NCBI GenBank assembly: GCA_045047085.1
Contig: JASFYT010000033.1
Span: 1 to 9,188, forward strand
DNA from: GCA-2401155 sp045047085
GTDB taxonomy: Bacteria > Pseudomonadota > Alphaproteobacteria > Rhizobiales > Rhizobiaceae
DNA length: 9,188 bases
Direction of reading: 5' to 3'
This document shows positions 1 through 5,703 of the stretch, one piece after another. Position numbers and translations under genes: made by a program. Below the pieces are notes generated by a model. That model was given only the letters and a program-made list of their open reading frames with translations. It was not told where the DNA came from and did no database searches. Within the stretch, counting starts at the first letter, position 1; every line of letters starts with the position of its first letter.

Positions 1-35
1 GTAACAGCCAGAACATTCTGTCACTGTTCAGATAA
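1..35 (+). CDS. Flagellin, C-terminal end only (partial, cut by window start)
   Basis: The first two bases belong to a cut codon. The next ten codons read NSQNILSLFR followed by TAA at 33-35. This is the same C-terminus as the complete flagellin ending at 1224, and it belongs to the D0 helix that packs in the filament core. The spacer and terminator after the stop also closely match those after position 1224, so this is the end of a further tandem flagellin gene upstream of the window. Nothing can be said about its length or central domain. Confidence 0.9.
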   Translation, partial: NSQNILSLFR

Positions 36-61
36 GCAACGAACACTAGTTTTTGATCTGA

Positions 62-90
62 GGGTCCGGCTTTCGCCGGGCCCTTTTTTT
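62..90 (+). terminator. Intrinsic terminator of the upstream flagellin gene
   Basis: A 9-bp stem (62-70 with 75-83, one G-T wobble) closes a TTTC loop and is followed directly by seven T (84-90). It lies 26 bases after the stop codon at 33-35. A near-identical hairpin follows the next flagellin (1251-1279), which shows the terminator was copied together with the gene. Confidence 0.92.
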
Positions 91-170
91 GTCCGAAACT
101 TGGGTAAGGAATTCTTAACTTTCAGGTAACCGAATATAAATTTTTACTTAAACGGGGATTAACTATAGTC

Positions 171-209
171 AGTTATTGTTTGTTCAGACATAGCAGTTTT
201 GGCAATTAT
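171..209 (+). promoter_or_regulatory. Conserved upstream block of flagellin 1
   Basis: This 39-base stretch, from agttattg to ggcaattat, recurs at 1338-1376 before the second flagellin with only two mismatches. Its neighbouring non-coding bases are much less conserved, so selection or recent conversion has kept it. It lies about 100-135 bases before the start codon, where the promoter or transcript start is expected if the layout matches flagellin 3. I could not fit a convincing sigma70, sigma54 or sigma28 promoter. A TAAACGGG / GTCAGTTA pair spaced 11 bp apart (about 149-175) is only a weak sigma28-like match. Confidence 0.5.
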
Positions 210-230
210 AGTTAATTTTTTGCAGCTCTG

Positions 231-277
231 GCGCTGGCATGATGCCTATTTGTCTTCACCGGTTTTCCGGATGTTGT
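231..277 (+). promoter_or_regulatory. Conserved flagellin leader element (palindrome plus CCGG inverted repeat), copy 1
   Basis: GGCATGATGCC at 236-246 is a perfect 11-bp palindrome around a central G, and is found unchanged before all three complete flagellins. It is followed at 259-270 by CCGG-TTTT-CCGG, a short inverted repeat, then GATG. The start codon is 60 bases after the palindrome. Conservation in both sequence and position points to a function in the 5' leader. In Caulobacter and Brucella, FlbT acts on the flagellin mRNA leader, which makes FlbT a candidate partner here. That link is inference. Confidence 0.55.
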
Positions 278-306
278 AAATTCTTTTTGAGTAAGGTGGC
301 ATTACC

Positions 307-1224
307 ATGTCAAGTATTAATACCAATGCGTCGGCAATGACCGCGCTACAATCACTTCGCCAAACCAACAATGCAATGGAAAAGACCCAAACCGCAATTG
401 CTACCGGTTTTCGTGTTGCTGGTGCAAAGGATAACGCAGCATATTGGTCAATCGCGACCACGATGCGCTCTGATAATAAAGCCATGTCTACAGTGCAGGA
501 TGCATTGGGTCTTGGTGCTGCAACGATTGATGTTGCTTATACGGCCATTGAATCGACGATCAAGGTGACCGACGAAATCAAGAAGAAACTGGTTGCTGCT
601 ACTGAACCTGGTGTTGATAAGGCAAAGGTGCAGGCAGAGATTTCCGAACTTCAAAACCAGCTTACATCGATTGGTGATTCATCTTCCTTCTCAGGCCAAA
701 ACTGGTTGTCGGTTGATTCAAGTGCTACGGGTTATAACTCAACCAAGTCAGTTGTTTCATCCTTTACACGTAGTGGCTCCACCGTCTCCATTGGTACCAC
801 GGATATCGACATTACAACTATTACATTGTTTGATAGCAATGGTAATATCGGTATCCTTGATCAGGATCGTACGGTTAGTGGCAACACAGCCAAGGTCTCA
901 ACGTTGAATATTTCCACATTCACGGATGCAGCAACGGATCTGGCCATCATTGCGGCTTATGTCCAGATGGCTGATGATGCAATCAGTGACATGACTGATG
1001 GCGCAACCGTGGTTGGTGCAATCGGTGCACGAATTGACTTGCAGAAAGAATTCATCGGTGATTTGATGGATGCTGTTGAACGGGGTATCGGGCAATTGGT
1101 CGATGCAGATATGAACTCTGAGTCGGTAAAGCTGCAGGCGCTTCAAGTGCAACAGCAACTGGGTATTCAGGCGCTCTCGATTGCCAACGGTAATAGTCAG
1201 AATATCCTGTCACTATTCAGATAA
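307..1224 (+). CDS. fliC: Flagellin 1 (filament subunit)
   Basis: Encodes a 305-residue flagellin, exported by the flagellar type III apparatus and polymerised into the filament. The N-terminal D0/D1 region (about 1-140) begins SSINTNASAMTALQSLRQTN and carries DNAAYWSIATTMRSDNKA, a hallmark of alphaproteobacterial flagellins. The C-terminal D1/D0 region (about 215-305) ends SIANGNSQNILSLFR. The short central part (about 140-210) is rich in Ser and Thr and is where the paralogues differ. Length is typical of rhizobial flagellins, which lack large outer domains. No Cys is seen. The ATG start matches the family N-terminus, with AAGGTGG 7-8 bases upstream. It is a single-gene unit between its own leader and a terminator. 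Paralogue lettering (flaA/B/C) cannot be assigned from sequence, so the symbol is generic. Confidence 0.97.
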   Translation: MSSINTNASAMTALQSLRQTNNAMEKTQTAIATGFRVAGAKDNAAYWSIATTMRSDNKAMSTVQDALGLGAATIDVAYTAIESTIKVTDEIKKKLVAATEPGVDKAKVQAEISELQNQLTSIGDSSSFSGQNWLSVDSSATGYNSTKSVVSSFTRSGSTVSIGTTDIDITTITLFDSNGNIGILDQDRTVSGNTAKVSTLNISTFTDAATDLAIIAAYVQMADDAISDMTDGATVVGAIGARIDLQKEFIGDLMDAVERGIGQLVDADMNSESVKLQALQVQQQLGIQALSIANGNSQNILSLFR

Positions 1225-1250
1225 GCAACAAACTATAAGTTTTGATATGA

Positions 1251-1279
1251 GGGTCCGGCTTTTGCCGGGCCCTTTTTTT
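1251..1279 (+). terminator. Intrinsic terminator of flagellin 1
   Basis: A 9-bp stem (1251-1259 with 1264-1272, one wobble) around TTTT is followed by seven T (1273-1279). It differs from the hairpin at 62-90 only in the loop. Confidence 0.93.
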
Positions 1280-1302
1280 GTCCAAAATTCAGGTAAGGAT
1301 TT

Positions 1303-1330
1303 GTTAATTTTTGATTAATCAAGAATTAAC
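1303..1330. repeat. 28-bp near-perfect palindrome between flagellins 1 and 2
   Basis: The outer arms GTTAATT (1303-1309) and AATTAAC (1324-1330) flank a perfect 12-bp palindrome, TTGATTAATCAA (1311-1322). Only the pair 1310/1323 is mismatched (T opposite G), so 13 of 14 pairs match. It sits just downstream of the flagellin 1 terminator and 8 bases before the conserved upstream block of flagellin 2. It could be an operator for a dimeric regulator. AT-rich DNA makes chance palindromes more likely, and the matching place before flagellin 1 has no such palindrome. Confidence 0.5.
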
Positions 1331-1337
1331 CATGAAT

Positions 1338-1376
1338 AGTTATTGTTTGTTCAGACATAGCAGTTCTGGCAGTTAT
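1338..1376 (+). promoter_or_regulatory. Conserved upstream block of flagellin 2
   Basis: Matches 171-209 at 37 of 39 bases, including the segment TTGTTCAGACATAGCAGTT. It stands at the same distance from the start codon as in flagellin 1. It probably contains the promoter or the 5' end of the transcript, but no standard promoter boxes are convincing. Confidence 0.5.
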
Positions 1377-1391
1377 TTTTGGGCCATTTCT

Positions 1392-1440
1392 GACGCTGGC
1401 ATGATGCCTAATTTGTGTTTACCGGATTTGCCGGATGTTA
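1392..1440 (+). promoter_or_regulatory. Conserved flagellin leader element, copy 2
   Basis: GACGCTGGCATGATGCC contains the same 11-bp palindrome (1398-1408). It is followed by CCGG-ATTTG-CCGG (1422-1434) and GATG. The palindrome ends 63 bases before the start codon, nearly the same spacing as in the other two copies. Confidence 0.55.
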
Positions 1441-1471
1441 AAAAAAATTCTCCGTTCAAGGCGACAGTATC

Positions 1472-2410
1472 ATGTCCAGCATTAACACCAACGCGTCGGC
1501 GATGACCGCGCTCCAGTCACTTCGTCAAACGAATATGGCGATGAATAAAATCCAGACAGCGATTTCAACGGGTTTCCGTGTTGCCGGAGCAAAAGATAAC
1601 GCAGCATACTGGTCAATTGCGACTACTATGCGTTCAGATAATAAAGCGATGTCTACGGTGAAGGATGCATTGGGTCTTGGTGCTGCAACGATCGATATTG
1701 CCTATACAGCCGTTGAATCTGCGATCAAGGTGACCGACGAAATCAAGAAAAAACTGGTGGCGGCGACGGAACCTGGTGTTGATAAGACAAAGGTGCAGGC
1801 AGAGATTACCGAATTGCAGGAACAACTTGTATCAATTGGCCAATCAAGTTCCTTCTCAGGACAAAACTGGTTGTCAGTTGATTCAAGTGTTGCTGACTAT
1901 AATGCAACCAAGTCGGTTGTTTCTTCTTTCACACGTAGTGGCTCCACCGTATCCATTGGAACCACGGATATCGACATTACAAGTATTACACTCTTTGATT
2001 CAAACGCAGCTGCTGAAGGAATTCTTGATGAAACCCGCACGGTCACAGTTGGTACATTTGCAGCCACTACCGGGGTTGTTTCGACGTTAGATATTTCTAC
2101 GTTGACGGATGCAGCATCGGATTTGGCCATCCTTCAAGCCTATGTGCAAATGGCTGATGATACCATCGGTGATATGACGGATGGTGCAACCGTTCTTGGT
2201 GCAATCGCCTCTCGAGTTGAATTGCAACAGGATTTCATCTCTAATTTGATGGATGCGGTTGAACGCGGTATCGGACAGCTGGTTGATGCGGATATGAACA
2301 AGGCTTCGGTAGAACTGCAAGCACTTCAAGTGCAGCAACAGCTCGGTATTCAGGCGCTCTCGATTGCCAACGGCAACAGTCAGAATATTCTGGCACTGTT
2401 CAGAAACTAA
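1472..2410 (+). CDS. fliC: Flagellin 2 (filament subunit)
   Basis: A 312-residue flagellin very close to flagellin 1 over the N-terminal (about 1-140) and C-terminal (about 225-312) helices, with long stretches of identical DNA (for example the codons for IKVTDEIKKK). The central region differs most: after LFDSN it has a longer Ala/Thr/Val-rich stretch (about 175-205), which accounts for the seven extra residues. It ends LALFRN, one residue longer than its neighbour. The chosen ATG gives the family N-terminus SSINTNASAM, with AAGG about 11 bases upstream. With its own leader and terminator it is a duplicated transcription unit. Its 3' end faces the glycosyltransferase gene on the other strand. 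Confidence 0.97.
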   Translation: MSSINTNASAMTALQSLRQTNMAMNKIQTAISTGFRVAGAKDNAAYWSIATTMRSDNKAMSTVKDALGLGAATIDIAYTAVESAIKVTDEIKKKLVAATEPGVDKTKVQAEITELQEQLVSIGQSSSFSGQNWLSVDSSVADYNATKSVVSSFTRSGSTVSIGTTDIDITSITLFDSNAAAEGILDETRTVTVGTFAATTGVVSTLDISTLTDAASDLAILQAYVQMADDTIGDMTDGATVLGAIASRVELQQDFISNLMDAVERGIGQLVDADMNKASVELQALQVQQQLGIQALSIANGNSQNILALFRN

Positions 2411-2423
2411 ATTCAGATTTAAG

Positions 2424-2447
2424 GCCCGGCGTTCGTCGGGCTTTTTT
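2424..2447 (+). terminator. Intrinsic terminator of flagellin 2, in a convergent junction
   Basis: A 7-bp stem (2424-2430 with 2435-2441, one G-T pair) around GTTC is followed by six T (2442-2447). The T tract overlaps the last codon of the minus-strand glycosyltransferase. On the minus strand the hairpin is followed only by a broken T-rich stretch, so it may stop that transcript less well. Confidence 0.88.
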
Positions 2448-4347
2448 AGTCTGTTGTCAGTCTGGATACGGAAAACGGTTCTGGGTTTTTGCCTTCACTT
2501 CGAAGATGCACCATGTTTTCAAAAGCTTGTTCCAAATTTCGTGTATATTTCACGCCGTCAAACAACGGGCCCGCCGCGATCTTTTTGCCGAGCTTTTCTC
2601 TGATCTTTTTCAGTTTGGCTGGGTTGTTTGCCAAGTCTAACGCGGTTGTTTCGTATTCTTCCAACGAATTTGTTATCATTTCCGGCATATCAAGGGCGCT
2701 CAACATGCTTGATGCGACACGACCGGCAAATGCCTCTCCCAGGCAGGTTAGTACTGGTAGGCCTGCACATAACGCATCAGCCGTCGTTGCGTGAGCATTG
2801 TAGGGAATGGTATCAAGGAACAGATCCGGCAAGGCGCACCGGGCCTGATGATCCTCAGCTAAATCCACTTTTTGTGCAAAAATAACCCTCGTTGGATCAA
2901 TGTTTCTGGCAATTATCTCACGCTGCAGATTGTTTTTACAAAGAACATTAGCTTCAAAGAGCCAAAGAACGCTGCCTTCGACTTTTTCTAGAAGACGCAT
3001 CCAGATATCGAACATTTCTGGGGTAATTTTATTAGTGGTGTTAAAGCAGCTGAAAACAAATTTGTTTTCAGGTAATCCATATTCCGTTCGTGTGGGTGCA
3101 TTTTTGCTGGCCTTGCGCCGGCAATCAACCGGGAAAAAAGTATCCGGTAGATGGACGATTGATTCGGTATAATGGGGCTGATGTTCCATCGGAACCACAA
3201 CCTCATCGGCGATGATATAGTCGATATAGTCGGCACCCATTGTTGCTGGATAACCAAGGTAGTTTATCTGGATTGGCGCAGGGCGATATGAAAAAATCCG
3301 ATTTCTGCCGTCTGCACTATGGCCGTTGAGATTGACCAGAATATCAATTCCATTATCATGGATGACTTCGGCAGCGTCTAAATCAGCTACCCCTCTGATG
3401 GGTACAAATCGGTCAAATGCGGCGCGTAATTTTTTCTGGATGTCGGTGTCTTGTTCTCTTGAGTGGCAAAATCCGAATATTTCGAAACGTTTGCGATCAA
3501 ATGTTTCTAATAGTTCCAATAGATGAAAACCGACCGGATGTTGTTTGAAATCTGAGGAAACAAATCCGATTTTTATGCGTCGTCTCTCCATTGAGTTTTT
3601 GGAGAATGGAGCTGTTTTGTACTCGGTGAAATTTCTAGCTTCCATCGCGCCGATACTTTTGACGTAACGGGTGCTGTGCTGGTGAATATCAGCAAGACTG
3701 GCATTCATTGTCACCAGATTGAACGGGTTAATACCGATGTTATTGTCGCGTAAATTTGACAGGTATTGTGATGTATCTCTCTCAAGATTGCGCCAATCAT
3801 ATATGCGATAACGCAGAGCGATTAATTCGTACTGAGCAATTGCGCTTTCGGGACCGATGGCGGCAGCTTTTCTGTAACACTGCAGCGTTTTTTCCAGTTC
3901 GCCGAGAGAGTTATAGGCACTTCCCAGATTCAAGTGGGCGGTTGAAAACTCTGGATCGATGGAGATCGCATGTTCCAAAATTTTTATCGCAGCTTCTACT
4001 TTTTTGTGTTTGTGCAGCAAGACACCAATATTTGTGTAAGACGCAACTAGTGTTGGATCATGGTCCAACGCCAAACGATAAGCGTCCAACGCTTGCTGGT
4101 CTAACCCCAATCGCTCAAGGCATACTGCCATATTATGGTAAATTGGGCCAGGTTTGGATGCGTGGTCCAAGATGCTTTGGAACGTTTTGACCGCATCCGT
4201 ATTGTCATTGCTTTTCATCTGCTTATTCGCCAAGGCAAATATTTTGGCTACGACCAGCTCCTGGCCACTTAGTTGGTTTTGCTGTTTGATTGGGGAAGGC
4301 TTGTTTGAGGATCGTGCCTGATTCGCGCGCCTTTGTTGTCGATTCAT
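2446..4347 (-). CDS. TPR-containing GT41 (O-GlcNAc transferase/SPINDLY-like) protein glycosyltransferase; candidate flagellin glycosyltransferase
   Basis: A 633-residue, apparently soluble protein with no signal peptide or membrane segment. A basic N-terminus (1-30) precedes about four TPR units (about 33-170; for example AVCLERLGLDQQALDAYRLA and LGSAYNSLGELEKTLQCYRK). A GT41-type catalytic region follows (about 257-615). The conserved family blocks are visible: IKIGFVSSDFKQHPVGFH with His270 in the place of human OGT His498; DILVNLNGHSADGR; RPAPIQINYLGYPATMG; CFNTTNKI with Lys440 in the place of the UDP-contacting Lys842; and NAHATTADALCAGLPVLT (His519) with GRVASS. GT41 enzymes transfer a nucleotide-activated sugar to Ser/Thr of proteins, and the TPRs bind the target. 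Its position between flagellin genes suggests flagellin as substrate, as for Caulobacter FlmG, but donor sugar and target are not shown by sequence. Start ATG at 4345-4347; the ribosome site is weak. Confidence 0.9.
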   Translation of the reverse strand: MNRQQRRANQARSSNKPSPIKQQNQLSGQELVVAKIFALANKQMKSNDNTDAVKTFQSILDHASKPGPIYHNMAVCLERLGLDQQALDAYRLALDHDPTLVASYTNIGVLLHKHKKVEAAIKILEHAISIDPEFSTAHLNLGSAYNSLGELEKTLQCYRKAAAIGPESAIAQYELIALRYRIYDWRNLERDTSQYLSNLRDNNIGINPFNLVTMNASLADIHQHSTRYVKSIGAMEARNFTEYKTAPFSKNSMERRRIKIGFVSSDFKQHPVGFHLLELLETFDRKRFEIFGFCHSREQDTDIQKKLRAAFDRFVPIRGVADLDAAEVIHDNGIDILVNLNGHSADGRNRIFSYRPAPIQINYLGYPATMGADYIDYIIADEVVVPMEHQPHYTESIVHLPDTFFPVDCRRKASKNAPTRTEYGLPENKFVFSCFNTTNKITPEMFDIWMRLLEKVEGSVLWLFEANVLCKNNLQREIIARNIDPTRVIFAQKVDLAEDHQARCALPDLFLDTIPYNAHATTADALCAGLPVLTCLGEAFAGRVASSMLSALDMPEMITNSLEEYETTALDLANNPAKLKKIREKLGKKIAAGPLFDGVKYTRNLEQAFENMVHLRSEGKNPEPFSVSRLTTD

Positions 4348-4492
4348 AAGTGTTAAACCCTGTCAGAGTGCCAGTCTATACCCGATTACATGCTGAAACT
4401 TGCGTAAAACTTGAATTTGTCTTCTGAATGAATCAGCGCGTATTTGCGGCGAACCACAAAAACGTTTCGAAAAAGTTAACACCATTTTCACG

Positions 4493-4519
4493 CAAGGTTC
4501 ATTGTGCAGTGTCCGATAA
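4493..4519 (+). promoter_or_regulatory. Sigma28 (FliA)-like promoter of flagellin 3
   Basis: CAAGGTTC (4493-4500), exactly 11 bases, then TCCGATAA (4512-4519). Against the enterobacterial FliA consensus TAAAGTTT-N11-GCCGATAA this is 5 of 8 and 7 of 8, with the right spacing. Transcription would start near 4526 and give a leader of about 120 nt containing the conserved palindrome and CCGG repeat. Classical rhizobia lack FliA, whereas other Alphaproteobacteria have it, so the sigma factor is uncertain. The first 16 bases (4493-4508) recur upstream of fliF with one mismatch. Confidence 0.5.
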
Positions 4520-4564
4520 CTATTTGAAAAAATGTGTTCAAGGGTGAAGCGGTCCGTTTGGATT

Positions 4565-4614
4565 TGACGCTGGCATGATGCCAATTTGCCTTTCCGGTTG
4601 AGTTAGTCCGGATG
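4565..4614 (+). promoter_or_regulatory. Conserved flagellin leader element, copy 3
   Basis: TTGACGCTGGCATGATGCC carries the same 11-bp palindrome (4572-4582). It is followed by TCCGG (4593-4597) and CCGGA (4608-4612), separated by ten bases, then TGTC. The palindrome ends 66 bases before the start codon. Bases further upstream bear little resemblance to those before flagellins 1 and 2, so this element is conserved even though the promoters differ. Confidence 0.55.
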
Positions 4615-4648
4615 TCTGAATATTCTGAGCAGCTAAGGGCGATATTAT

Positions 4649-5569
4649 ATGGCCAGTATAAATACAAATGCTTCTGCAATGACAGCACTTCAAGCATTGA
4701 ATATGACTAATAAAACAATGGAGAGAACTCAGGCGGCAATTGCTACCGGTTTTCGGGTTGGACAAGCAAAAGACAATGCAGCCTATTGGTCGATTGCAAC
4801 ATCGATGCGATCCGATAACAAAGCGCTTTCGACAGTGAAAGATGCGTTGGGGCTGGGTGCCGCCACAATCGATATCGCATATGTGGCAATGGATTCATCG
4901 ATCAAGGTTACCGATGAGATCAAAAAGAAGCTGGTGGCTTCGCGTGAACCAGGTGTGGATCGCGACAAAATTCAAACAGAGATAACCGCGCTTCAAGAAC
5001 AATTGGCAGCGATCTCGGAGGCGGCGTCTTTTTCCGGTGAGAATTGGTTAGCGATTGACTCGTCCGATCCGGGTTTTAACGTAACCAAATCTGTTGTCTC
5101 ATCATTCAACAGAAATGGTAATACGGTGTCAGTTGAGACCATCGATATTTCTATTGCCAATACTAGTTTGTTTGATTCAAATGCGGCGGGCACTGGGATT
5201 ATTGATGAAATTCGAACCGTCAATACCACCACAGTTACCGTAGCGACCTTGAACGTATCGGCATTGACGGATTCGGTTGCAGATTTGACGATACTTGAGG
5301 ATTACATTCAGGCTGTGGACGATGTTATTGGCGAGATGACGGATGCAGCGACCAATCTGGGTGCTGTGGCTTCCAGAGTGAGTATGCAGCAGGACTTTAT
5401 CGATCAGTTGATGGATGCGGTAACGCGAGGCATCGGTCAGTTGGTGGATGCTGAAATGAACTCGGAATCAACAAAACTGCAAGCCCTGCAGGTGCAACAG
5501 CAATTGGGTATTCAAGCCCTGTCGATTGCCAACGGTAACAGTCAAAATATTCTAGCGCTCTTCCAGTAG
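4649..5569 (+). CDS. fliC: Flagellin 3 (filament subunit, divergent paralogue)
   Basis: A 306-residue flagellin with the family N-terminus ASINTNASAMTALQALNMTN, DNAAYWSIATSMRSDNKA and the ending SIANGNSQNILALFQ. It has the same domain plan as flagellins 1 and 2 but differs throughout: GQAKDNA instead of GAKDNA context, SREPGVDRDK in place of ATEPGVDKAK, a different central stretch after LFDSN, and Gln as the last residue. It is separated from the other flagellins by the glycosyltransferase gene and appears to have its own promoter type. ATG at 4649 is preceded by TAAGGG about 10 bases upstream. A separate role, such as a hook-proximal or condition-specific filament segment, is possible but not shown. 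Confidence 0.97.
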   Translation: MASINTNASAMTALQALNMTNKTMERTQAAIATGFRVGQAKDNAAYWSIATSMRSDNKALSTVKDALGLGAATIDIAYVAMDSSIKVTDEIKKKLVASREPGVDRDKIQTEITALQEQLAAISEAASFSGENWLAIDSSDPGFNVTKSVVSSFNRNGNTVSVETIDISIANTSLFDSNAAGTGIIDEIRTVNTTTVTVATLNVSALTDSVADLTILEDYIQAVDDVIGEMTDAATNLGAVASRVSMQQDFIDQLMDAVTRGIGQLVDAEMNSESTKLQALQVQQQLGIQALSIANGNSQNILALFQ

Positions 5570-5589
5570 GCGCAATCTACAGCAATTAG

Positions 5590-5617
5590 GGCTCGGGGTT
5601 TTTCCGAGCCTTTTTTT
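5590..5617 (+). terminator. Intrinsic terminator of flagellin 3
   Basis: A perfect 7-bp stem GGCTCGG / CCGAGCC (5590-5596 with 5604-5610) around a seven-base loop, followed by seven T (5611-5617). It separates flagellin 3 from the fliF operon. Confidence 0.93.
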
Positions 5618-5657
5618 AGTTTTTGATTCTGATTTGTCCGCAGAGGCAATTTTCAGA

Positions 5658-5673
5658 CAAGGTTGATTGTGCA
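5658..5673 (+). promoter_or_regulatory. Element upstream of fliF shared with the flagellin 3 promoter
   Basis: CAAGGTTGATTGTGCA matches 4493-4508 at 15 of 16 positions and lies 30 bases before the fliF start. At the flagellin gene it overlaps the -35-like box. Here the bases that follow (TTCTGGGTTGATTAAC) lack a good CCGATAA box. It could be part of the fliF operon promoter or a binding site for a shared flagellar regulator. Confidence 0.4.
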
Positions 5674-5703
5674 TTCTGGGTTGATTAACGAACTGGGGCA
5701 GGT

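Larger units (their letters stand above)
4348..4648. other. Divergent intergenic region between glycosyltransferase and flagellin 3
   Basis: About 300 bases without a credible gene. The right half holds the sigma28-like promoter (4493-4519) and the leader element of flagellin 3. The left half should contain the glycosyltransferase promoter reading leftwards. There I see only weak candidates, such as GCAAGTTT and TCAAGTTT boxes without a good partner, on the minus strand around 4385-4415. Small minus-strand reading frames here overlap each other and run into the flagellin, so they are not called. Confidence 0.6.

Noticed and set aside
235..252. Possible sigma54 promoter at TGGCATGATGCC before each flagellin
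   Set aside because: The -24-like TGGCATGA is good, but no GC falls at the required 12-base offset in any of the three copies (AT, AA or AT there). The spacing rule for sigma54 is strict, so the motif is treated as a leader element.
1311..1505. 64-residue plus-strand reading frame across the flagellin 2 leader
   Set aside because: It covers the conserved upstream block and leader and runs into the flagellin gene in another frame. The matching region before flagellin 1 does not preserve it.
4363..4765. Three overlapping small minus-strand reading frames upstream of flagellin 3
   Set aside because: They overlap each other in different frames, run into the flagellin gene or its leader, and show no ribosome sites or recognisable motifs.
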